From JAICKM01 sp038228295 (lineage in GTDB: Bacteria > Chloroflexota > Chloroflexia > QHBQ01 > JAICKM01), in the NCBI GenBank assembly GCA_038228295.1, contig JBBRPH010000007.1:53886-117885 (forward strand): DNA of 64,000 nt. Reading direction: 5' to 3'. The notes under the pieces were generated by a model, which saw only the letters and a program-made list of their open reading frames with translations, was not told where the DNA came from and made no database searches. A program made the translations under genes and the position numbers. This document shows positions 26,251 through 32,954 of this stretch, in pieces. Every line of letters starts with the position of its first letter. Positions within the stretch are counted from its first letter, which is position 1.

Positions 26251-26261
26251 CCTTGTCTCCT

Positions 26262-26381
26262 AGGGGTCAGGTATCAGGGGTCAGGTATCAGGAGTACGGG
26301 ATTGGACTTAGCGCAACAGGTATCAGAAGCCCGGTTGCACCCTTCTGATACCTGATACCTGACCCCTGATACCTGATACCT
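26262..26381. repeat. Inverted pair of heptamer arrays between gcvH and gcvPA
   Basis: 26262-26292 (ggtcagg/tatcagg units) is complementary to 26351-26381 apart from one heptamer, and an inner pair (26317-26329 with 26343-26355) also matches. The RNA would fold into a long stem inside the gcv operon. Confidence 0.85.
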
Positions 26382-26383
26382 CG

Positions 26384-26776
26384 TTAGCCTTGCGCTTTCT
26401 CGTACTCGTCATACGCGGCGGCATCCATCAGGTTCGCCAGATCGGTCGCGGCGTTGCTGGGCCGCAACTTCAAGATCCAGCCTTCGCCGTAGGGATCGCG
26501 GTTCAGCACGCCGGGGTCGTCAAGCAGCAGCGCGTTGACTTCCAGCACCTCACCTCCGATGGGGGCATAGAAGTCGGCAGCGGCTTTCACGCTTTCCAGT
26601 GCCCCCGCGCTGTCGCCTTGCTTGAGCTGGTCGCCCACGGTCGGTAGGTCGCCCACGAATACCATGTCTCCCAACTGGCTCTGCGCGTAATCGGCCAAGC
26701 CCATCATGGCGCTGTCACCGTCCACACGCACCCATTCGTGATCTTTCGTGTATTTGCAGTCCTGCGGATTGTTCAC
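26384..26776 (-). CDS. gcvH: Glycine cleavage system H protein
   Basis: Lipoyl carrier of the glycine cleavage system; shuttles the aminomethyl group from the P- to the T-protein and electrons to LpdA. The 130-aa length is standard. The lipoylated lysine is K64 in ESVKAAADFYAP. GGAGAG precedes the ATG. Second gene of the gcv operon, 23 bp after gcvT. The LplA/LipM-family gene at 21590-22486 is the likely modifier. Confidence 0.96.
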   Translation of the reverse strand: MNNPQDCKYTKDHEWVRVDGDSAMMGLADYAQSQLGDMVFVGDLPTVGDQLKQGDSAGALESVKAAADFYAPIGGEVLEVNALLLDDPGVLNRDPYGEGWILKLRPSNAATDLANLMDAAAYDEYEKAQG

Positions 26777-26799
26777 GGCTCTCTCCTCGGTGGGCGCGC

Positions 26800-27912
26800 C
26801 TAACGGCTGCGCTTGTACATCGGGCGTTTGATCACCCGGATGGCGATGGGTTGATTACGCACGGTAACAGCGAGTTCCGTGCCCACTGCGGCTAGGTTCG
26901 GCGTAACCCAGCCCATGCCGACGTTTTTGTCCAGCGAGGGCGCATAGGTGCCGCTGGTGACTTCACCGACTACGGTGCCGCTGCCGTCCACGATGGGATA
27001 ATGAACCCGCGCCACGCCGCGTCCGATCACCTCAAAGTTGATCAGCTTGGGCGCGTTCGGGTTGTCCTTGAACGCTTGTAGCGCGGCCTTACCGCAGAAG
27101 TCGGAGTCTTTATCGAAGCGCACAAAGCGGCCGAAGCCCGCACTGACCGGGTTGCGCGCCGGATCGGGCGACACATCGCTGCCCGACAACGGCAGGCTAC
27201 TTTCCAAACGCAGCGTATCGCGGCAACCCAGTCCACACGGCTCGGCCCCCGCCGCCACAAACAGATTCCAGACGCGCTCCACTTCGGCGATAGGGAAGAA
27301 CAACTCGAAGCCGTCTTCGCCGGTATAGCCGGTGCGCGAAATGCGGCACGGCACGCCGGCTACCGGCCCTTGCGTGGCGTAGTAATATTTCAGGCCCGCC
27401 AGATCAGTGTCGGTGAACTTTTGCACCAGTGCTGCGGCCAGCGGTCCCTGCACATCCAGCTTGCCCGTCTCGTCCGACAGGTTACGCAGCACCACGTCAC
27501 CGATCTGCTGATCGTCGGCCAAATGCGACAGGCGCTGGAAATCGGCCGCCAACGGCGCGGCATTGACCACAACATAGTGGTGGTCGGGGAAGCGGTAGAC
27601 GAGGCAATCGTCTTCTACCCCACCCTGCTCGTTGGTCATAAAGGAATACTGGGCTTGACCTTCTTCCAGCTTGGCGACATCATTGCTGGTGCCGTATTGC
27701 AACAGCGGCATGGCGCCGGCCCCTTGCACCACAAACTCGCCCATGTGGCAGGTGTCGAAGATGCCCACGCGCTCGCGTACAGCTTTGTGTTCTTCGATGA
27801 TGCCTTTATACTGCACCGGCATCTCCCAGCCCCCAAACTCGACCATGCGCGCGCCGAGCGCCCGATGGGCCGCGTTCAGGGGAGTCCGCTTCATTGCTGC
27901 GCTGTCGGTCAC
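26800..27912 (-). CDS. gcvT: Aminomethyltransferase (glycine cleavage T protein)
   Basis: Takes the aminomethyl group from GcvH, releases ammonia and makes 5,10-methylene-tetrahydrofolate. The 370-aa protein shows the family start LNAAHRALGARMVEFGGWEM, the GIFDTCHMGE segment and GYTGEDGFELFF. It starts at GTG 27912, which has GGAGG 7 nt upstream; ATG 27894 is an alternative. First gene of the gcv operon, behind a tandem glycine riboswitch and terminator. Confidence 0.96.
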   Translation of the reverse strand: MTDSAAMKRTPLNAAHRALGARMVEFGGWEMPVQYKGIIEEHKAVRERVGIFDTCHMGEFVVQGAGAMPLLQYGTSNDVAKLEEGQAQYSFMTNEQGGVEDDCLVYRFPDHHYVVVNAAPLAADFQRLSHLADDQQIGDVVLRNLSDETGKLDVQGPLAAALVQKFTDTDLAGLKYYYATQGPVAGVPCRISRTGYTGEDGFELFFPIAEVERVWNLFVAAGAEPCGLGCRDTLRLESSLPLSGSDVSPDPARNPVSAGFGRFVRFDKDSDFCGKAALQAFKDNPNAPKLINFEVIGRGVARVHYPIVDGSGTVVGEVTSGTYAPSLDKNVGMGWVTPNLAAVGTELAVTVRNQPIAIRVIKRPMYKRSR

Positions 27913-27927
27913 TGTCTGCCTCCTACG

Positions 27928-27955
27928 TGTCAGGTGTCGGGTGTCGGGTGTCAGG
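27928..27955. repeat. Heptamer array upstream of gcvT (tgtcagg/tgtcggg x4)
   Basis: tgtcagg, tgtcggg, tgtcggg, tgtcagg. It directly precedes the gcvT ribosome site on the other strand. Confidence 0.85.
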
Positions 27956-28017
27956 AGACGATCTGACAGTAGTCACTATGCACTGGCTATGGAGCCGGCA
28001 AGTCATCCGATTCGTCT

Positions 28018-28045
28018 CCTGATATCTGATGCCTGTTACCTGCTA
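28018..28045. repeat. Complementary-sense heptamer array in the gcv leader
   Basis: cctgata, tctgatg, cctgtta, cctgcta. It is opposite in sense to the array at 27928-27955, so the two can partly pair in RNA. Confidence 0.75.
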
Positions 28046-28050
28046 CCCAA

Positions 28051-28089
28051 TAAAAAGACAGAGGGAAGCCGGGTGGCTCCCCTCTGTCT
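28051..28089 (-). terminator. Riboswitch-controlled intrinsic terminator of the gcv operon
   Basis: On the minus strand, a stem of about 14-15 bp (28089-28075 with 28070-28056, one mismatch) around ACCC is followed by TTTTTATT. The 5' arm includes the CAGAGG that forms P1 of the second glycine aptamer, so the two structures exclude each other. Confidence 0.92.
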
Positions 28090-28292
28090 GTGGCACCTGC
28101 AAGATTCTCTCGGCTAGGCCGGGATTGCCGCGTCGGTGGCCCCTTGCGGAGCGCTCTCCAGAGGATGGCTGCGTGCGTGGTCTGGTGTACCTGAGAGTTT
28201 CAAGCGGCCCGCAGCTTTGCGCCCCGACCCGTCCTTGCCCCTTCGGTGTCCCGACCGCAGCCACGCTGCCGCCCGGATCTCTCCCACGGTTG
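28080..28292 (-). ncRNA. Tandem glycine riboswitch
   Basis: Two glycine aptamers in series on the minus strand. Aptamer I (about 28292-28181) has GGGAGAGATCC, ACACCGAAGGGGCAAG and AAACTCTCAGGTAC. Aptamer II (about 28165-28080) has CTCTGGAGAGCGC, CCACCGACGCGGCAA and GAATCTTGCAGGT followed by GCCACAGACAGAGGG. These are the conserved glycine-riboswitch words in the right order. Its P1 pairs CCTCTG (28164-28159) with CAGAGG (28086-28081), and the latter is also the terminator's 5' arm. Glycine binding should therefore block the terminator and switch gcv expression on. Confidence 0.95.
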
Positions 28293-28299
28293 CGTCGCC

Positions 28300-28329
28300 A
28301 TTATAGCACCCCGCCCCGCGCAGTGTCAA
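28300..28329 (-). promoter_or_regulatory. Consensus promoter of the gcv operon
   Basis: On the minus strand: TTGACA (28329-28324), 18-bp spacer, TATAAT (28305-28300). Both hexamers are perfect consensus. Confidence 0.92.
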
Positions 28330-28336
28330 TCAGAGA

Positions 28337-30370
28337 CTAAAACACATGCGGGTATTCGTGCGGCGGGTGCAAATCCCAGAAGTTGGCGCTGGTCCACAAA
28401 TAGAGGCTGAGGGCCGCAGTACCGGCCAGCAACGCGCCGATCGCGACACGCCGCCGGCGGTCGGCTGGGGCCGCCGCTAGCCAGGCAGCCAACGCCAGGC
28501 CCACTAGCAACGACACCACCGGCCACAGCAGCAGGAACGGACGGATCGGGATGCTGGTCAGGAGATTGACGATCAGGAAGGCTATACCGACGGCGACCCA
28601 GGTCAGCAGCGTCCAGCGAAACCGCTCGGCTTGACCGACGGCCGTAGCGGGCGAGTCGCCCGGCGCGCCCAGCGGCTGGGGTTGGGCGCGGAACAGCACC
28701 CCTAGGCCGACCGGCAATAGAAGGAGCGGCCAGATGCCGTAGTCGCCCCAAATGCCGTTGGCCCAGGTTAGACGCAGCATATTAGCGATAGCCGCTGGGT
28801 TGCCCAGGCGGCTCAATGTCGTACCCAGATCCACCAGAGTCGAACCACGACCGGCAGCCGAATTGCCGAAGCTGCCGACGTAGTGCGAGTAGTAGAGCAC
28901 GAAAGCCGATCCGCCGGCCACGCCCAACGCCGTCGTCAACGCCAGGACGGCGCGGTAGCTGCCGCGCCCAGTCAGACGGCGTAGGCCGAGGAACACTAGC
29001 GGCAGTACGCCGAATAGGGCCAAACTCCAGACTAGCACCCCCGGATGCGATAGAAACAGCACAAAAAACAGGGCCGACAGGCCGAGCCAGGTCGCCGGCT
29101 GCGTCAGCCGCTTGTAGACCGCCGGCACCAGCGCTAGTGCCAGGATCAGCAGGCTGAGGCCAAAGCCGTTGGTTTCGTGCGCCCACCAGAGCAGCAGCCC
29201 ATTGATCGGCAGCACCGTGTATAGGGTCGCCGCCAGCAGCGGGGCGGCCGGGTAGCCCACAAAATAGCGCCGGGCTAGGTAAAAGACCACGAAGATGCCG
29301 CTAAAATCAAACAGCACCGGCACCAGTTTGATCAGGTAGAACGGATCCGGCAGCAAACGGGCGGGCAGCAACAGCAGCACATACATCGCCGGCGGATAGA
29401 AGCCCAACCCCACCCCGGATACCACGTAATTATCGAAAAACAGCGTACCTTGCTGTACCTCCTGGAAACGGTGCAGGTGGAAGAGGAAGTCGTTGGGGTT
29501 GCTTTGCGGATAGAGCAGGCCGGCCCAGCCGATGAGCAACCCCGCCGCGAACAATCCGAACAGGCACCGGCTTTCGTGCGCTTGTGAGTCGAAGCCGGGC
29601 AGGCTGCGCCGGTAGAGCCGGACGATGAGGGGCTGCACGATCAGCAGGGTACCGAGGGTCAAGGCGACCGCCAGTAGCAGATTGCCGGCATAGAGCGCGA
29701 AAGTCGGGCGTAGGGCAGCATACAATGCCGCCGTCCCACCCACCGCGCCCAACCCCACTAGCCGGCGGCCGCTTACGTCCAACCCGATCCGCAGGCCCAG
29801 CCCGTATACGCCGAGTACGATGAGTATGACGTAGAGTAGGTGGATCGGCGGCGGCAGGATCAGGCGCGGGTCACCGACCGGTTCGATAGCGAGAGATTGT
29901 ACGATCACGCCGAGTTCGCGCGGGTCGCCGGGCACGTGGAAGCTGGGCATGGTCAGGATCAAGTTGAGATCACCGGAGATGGGGTCCGACGCGTCCGAGG
30001 GGATCGGCACGGTAAACGTTGTCAACGTGGGGCTGACGGGGAAGTCGGTAATAGCGCGGTCGGCCGCACGCACCTGCACCACTTTGCCCGGCTGGGGATC
30101 CACTCCCGCGCTTGCCAAGCGCGCCACCAGCCGCAACGGCTGCCGCCCCACACCTTGAATCCGTACCGTCGCCAAGCCGGTGGTCCAGCGATAAGCGCCG
30201 ACGGCGTTCTGCTCTTGCTCATGGAAGCCGTCAGCCAGATACAGATGATCGAAGGGGCTATCCATGGTGATGGTGTAGCGTGGACGGATCTGATACGCCA
30301 GCCCAAGGGCTAGGGCGGCGATTAGCGCGAGCCAAAGGGGCGGCCCCCAGGCAGCAGGCCGGTGGATCAT
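28337..30370 (-). CDS. Polytopic membrane protein, PTPS-related / GT-C glycosyltransferase-like
   Basis: A 677-aa protein with an N-terminal membrane helix (about 10-28), an extracytoplasmic beta-type domain (about 30-160), and then a dozen or so hydrophobic helices. The segment NDFLFHLHRFQEVQQGTLFF, followed by a Tyr/Pro-rich loop (FYPPAMY), resembles the membrane family annotated as 6-pyruvoyl-tetrahydropterin synthase-related, which has a GT-C-like fold. It may use a lipid-linked sugar donor, but no catalytic residue can be named with confidence. The ATG is 5 nt from a promoter -10, so the mRNA is probably leaderless. It ends 8 bp from the gcv promoter. Confidence 0.65.
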   Translation of the reverse strand: MIHRPAAWGPPLWLALIAALALGLAYQIRPRYTITMDSPFDHLYLADGFHEQEQNAVGAYRWTTGLATVRIQGVGRQPLRLVARLASAGVDPQPGKVVQVRAADRAITDFPVSPTLTTFTVPIPSDASDPISGDLNLILTMPSFHVPGDPRELGVIVQSLAIEPVGDPRLILPPPIHLLYVILIVLGVYGLGLRIGLDVSGRRLVGLGAVGGTAALYAALRPTFALYAGNLLLAVALTLGTLLIVQPLIVRLYRRSLPGFDSQAHESRCLFGLFAAGLLIGWAGLLYPQSNPNDFLFHLHRFQEVQQGTLFFDNYVVSGVGLGFYPPAMYVLLLLPARLLPDPFYLIKLVPVLFDFSGIFVVFYLARRYFVGYPAAPLLAATLYTVLPINGLLLWWAHETNGFGLSLLILALALVPAVYKRLTQPATWLGLSALFFVLFLSHPGVLVWSLALFGVLPLVFLGLRRLTGRGSYRAVLALTTALGVAGGSAFVLYYSHYVGSFGNSAAGRGSTLVDLGTTLSRLGNPAAIANMLRLTWANGIWGDYGIWPLLLLPVGLGVLFRAQPQPLGAPGDSPATAVGQAERFRWTLLTWVAVGIAFLIVNLLTSIPIRPFLLLWPVVSLLVGLALAAWLAAAPADRRRRVAIGALLAGTAALSLYLWTSANFWDLHPPHEYPHVF

Positions 30371-30375
30371 GTGCT

Positions 30376-30405
30376 GTTATAGCACCCCACGCAGCCCACT
30401 GTCAA
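30376..30405 (-). promoter_or_regulatory. Promoter of the 28337-30370 gene (leaderless)
   Basis: Minus strand: TTGACA (30405-30400), 18-bp spacer, TATAAC (30381-30376), 5 nt before the ATG. The spacer ends in GGGGTGC, the same as the gcv promoter. Confidence 0.8.
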
Positions 30406-30440
30406 CAGGTAGCCCACCCGTTAGCGGGGCGGAGATGAGG

Positions 30441-31835
30441 TCACCTCGGCAGGCGGACGTGGAATTCGCGCTGCGGGATGAGCGCGTCGGAGTCGAGGCG
30501 AGCCAGCATCCGGCGACCATCCACCAACTCATAGGGCATGATCACGCCGCCGGTCCGCAACACCGTGTCTAACGAATGGCCCGACCAGAGGGTATGGTCG
30601 GCGCGGAACAGATCAGGACGGGCGGCACCCTCGCCCGCACGGTCTTCCAGCAGCGCCTGACCGACCAACACCGTCGGCCAGCCGGTGAGGTGCTGCATGG
30701 CAGTGAACAGCGGCTCAGCGGTCAAATCGCCGCCGGGCGCGCTTTCCAAGCCTGGATCGCACAAGGCCACGCCCTCGACAAGCGCCAGCGGCGTGCCGGC
30801 CTGGGCCATCCAGACGCGCAGCAGCACGAGATCAGGCACGGCAGATTGCAGCCGCTCATGCATGGTCTCGCGCATGGTCGGGTCTTGTAGCAGCCGCTCG
30901 ATCACGTCAAAATGGGCGTGATAACGCAGCGTTTTGTACTCCATGTGTTGCAGGTGGTCAAAGGCGCGATCAAACGGCATCAACGAAATACCGTCGGAAG
31001 TGGGACGCGCTTCCAGGTTTCCGATCTGCCGGCTGTCGCCGGCCTGTGTGAGGAACTCCGGTTGCATATGCGCGCTTAGGCGGGCGCCGAGGGTGGGGTT
31101 CTGGACGGGGAACGGAGCGACGCCGGGGCCGCCATGCTGCGGGTCTTCGCGGTCAGGCTGCGAAGTTAATCCAATCAGGCTGATCAGCCGGCCGTTCTGG
31201 CGGGCCACAGTCGCGTCCACATACTCCTGGATCAACCCGTCGAGGCTCCAACTGATACCGTAGTGCAGGTCGCCGCCTTTAGCGGTGTCCATCGGCAGGC
31301 CGCCCACGCGGATCTGGAGCGAGTCGCCGCCGTAGCCGGCCAGCCAGGCTCCCAGGATGTTGCCCAGGCCCGGCGCGAGGCCGCATTCCGGCACAATCCG
31401 CATCCGGCGACCCGACTCGCGGATATAGCCGTCCAGCGCCCGCTGCTTCATTGCCTGCCAGGTGTTTTGCCCCAAGTCCACATAGTCGCAATCCGCCGCG
31501 ACTGCCGCCCTGGTGTAAAACTCATGACCGGTGAAGGTGGAAGCGTTGACTAGCACTGCCGGTCGCAACTTGGCGATAGCCGCCGCCGGGTCGGGATCGA
31601 CTGTGCGCAGTTTGTGCAAACGGCCTGCGGCATACGCTTGATGAGCCGGAGCGGCTGTCGTTGCCGCTGCACCCGCTACGCCCGGCAGCAGCAGGTCTTC
31701 GCGCTCGCTACTCACATCGTAGACATATAGTTCATAGCCCGGCGCAGCGCCCCACAGTTTGAGAAACTGCCGCGCTACTGCCCACCCTTGTCGCCCTAAA
31801 CCAATAATAACCACTCGCCTACTGCCGACTGCCAT
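30441..31835 (-). CDS. Saccharopine dehydrogenase family oxidoreductase
   Basis: A 464-aa NAD(P)-binding protein. The Rossmann motif is VVIIGLGRQGWAVARQFL at the N-terminus. The middle region (AVLVNASTFTGHEFYTRAA, then CDYVDLGQNTW and CGLAPGLGNILGAWLAGYGG) is typical of the saccharopine dehydrogenase/carboxynorspermidine synthase/lysine-6-dehydrogenase family. The real substrate, lysine- or polyamine-related, cannot be read from the sequence. AAAGGAG sits 7 nt before ATG 31835. It is separated from the gene upstream by a terminator hairpin. Confidence 0.85.
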   Translation of the reverse strand: MAVGSRRVVIIGLGRQGWAVARQFLKLWGAAPGYELYVYDVSSEREDLLLPGVAGAAATTAAPAHQAYAAGRLHKLRTVDPDPAAAIAKLRPAVLVNASTFTGHEFYTRAAVAADCDYVDLGQNTWQAMKQRALDGYIRESGRRMRIVPECGLAPGLGNILGAWLAGYGGDSLQIRVGGLPMDTAKGGDLHYGISWSLDGLIQEYVDATVARQNGRLISLIGLTSQPDREDPQHGGPGVAPFPVQNPTLGARLSAHMQPEFLTQAGDSRQIGNLEARPTSDGISLMPFDRAFDHLQHMEYKTLRYHAHFDVIERLLQDPTMRETMHERLQSAVPDLVLLRVWMAQAGTPLALVEGVALCDPGLESAPGGDLTAEPLFTAMQHLTGWPTVLVGQALLEDRAGEGAARPDLFRADHTLWSGHSLDTVLRTGGVIMPYELVDGRRMLARLDSDALIPQREFHVRLPR

Positions 31836-31915
31836 TAGATCACTCCTTTGTGAAACTTGATGAATTGCTTACTTGCGTCTATGTGGGGTCCCCTGAGGTC
31901 ATTATAAACGAAACA

Positions 31916-31940
31916 CGGAAGATCTCACTGAGATCTTCCG
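31916..31940 (-). terminator. Terminator after the zinc-ribbon gene
   Basis: Twelve-bp perfect arms (31916-31927 with 31929-31940), followed on the minus strand by TGTTTCGTTT. Confidence 0.75.
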
Positions 31941-31967
31941 TGGCGGCAGGCAAACGGCGCTGCTCGG

Positions 31968-32954
31968 CTACTGCACCGGGGTACCGTCCGGTGTTTGGCT
32001 GATGTCTACCTGATTGACTACCCACTGCCCACTCTGGCGTACCAAGTAATAGACCTCGTACAGCGTTTGGGTCTGGGCAGCCTGCACTAAACTGCCGTCC
32101 TTGTTATGCAGACTCGACTCCCATTGCTCCACTGTGCGGATGCTGGCTTCGTTTGCGTTCAGGATACGCGCAGGCTGGTAGTCAATCTTGAGCAACCGCG
32201 CATCCTCATATTGGCCCTTTTGCTGCAAGTCGCTGATACTAGTGAGGTTGTCTTGCAATGCCTTGCCGCTCATTTTGCCGTCCAGCACCTTTGCGTTGAG
32301 TGTGTGGAAAGCGGTAATCTGGGCGGCGTTATTCGCTTCGATAGCCGCGACGATAGCGCGGCCCTCCGCATCGTTGGGCAGTGTACCACCCATCACCGCC
32401 GTCCCGCCGGGTCGGGCCGTCGCCCCAGCCAGGGACTGCGGGCGGGTTGAGCTTAACAGAAACACCGCCGCCACCATCAAGACGATCAGCGCCAGCAGGC
32501 CCAAGCCCGCCAGCAGACCCACGGGAGCCCTGACCCGCGCCACCGGAGCCAGAGTATCGGGTGGTCGCCAGCCCGTGTCTACAGCCGGCACCGAATACCC
32601 TTGCGTCGGCGCGGCGTGGGCCGGCGGCGGGCCATAAGGCGCCGCGGCCGGCGCCGCACCGTAAGTCGGCGCAGCCCGCAGGGTGCCGTAAGGTGCCGCA
32701 GGTGGCGCACTATAGGGCGACGACGGAGCGGCACCATACGGTGGAGGGGGCGGAGTATAGGGTGGAACTACGCCGGCTCCTGTGATCGAGGGTGGTGCGC
32801 CGTAGATGTATTCGCTACGGTCCGGCGCGGTAGGAGCTTCCGGCGGGGTATTCCAAGCCCCGGTCGTAGCGGTGGGTGTACCCAACGCAACGCCACAACG
32901 CGGGCAAAACTTGTCGCCGGGGGCAACGGCCGCGCTACAGTTCGGGCAGGTCAT
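31968..32954 (-). CDS. Zinc-ribbon, Pro-rich membrane protein with C-terminal IMS/ARC6-like domain
   Basis: A 328-aa protein built like the one at 6086-8479: a Cys4 ribbon (MTCPNC...FCPRCG), a Pro/Tyr/Ala-rich linker (about 35-130), one membrane helix (about 145-168: LLAGLGLLALIVLMVAAVFL), then an outside domain of about 150 residues. The end (AQTQTLYEVYYLVRQSGQWVV) resembles the ARC6-like/IMS domain, a putative substrate-binding fold. That similarity is by eye only. Its ATG overlaps the stop of the upstream permease (ATGA), so the two are coupled and may work together at the membrane. Confidence 0.75.
   Translation of the reverse strand: MTCPNCSAAVAPGDKFCPRCGVALGTPTATTGAWNTPPEAPTAPDRSEYIYGAPPSITGAGVVPPYTPPPPPYGAAPSSPYSAPPAAPYGTLRAAPTYGAAPAAAPYGPPPAHAAPTQGYSVPAVDTGWRPPDTLAPVARVRAPVGLLAGLGLLALIVLMVAAVFLLSSTRPQSLAGATARPGGTAVMGGTLPNDAEGRAIVAAIEANNAAQITAFHTLNAKVLDGKMSGKALQDNLTSISDLQQKGQYEDARLLKIDYQPARILNANEASIRTVEQWESSLHNKDGSLVQAAQTQTLYEVYYLVRQSGQWVVNQVDISQTPDGTPVQ

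Noticed and set aside
21501..28045. CRISPR-like appearance of the heptamer arrays
   Set aside because: The units are 7 bp with no spacers, and no cas genes are present.
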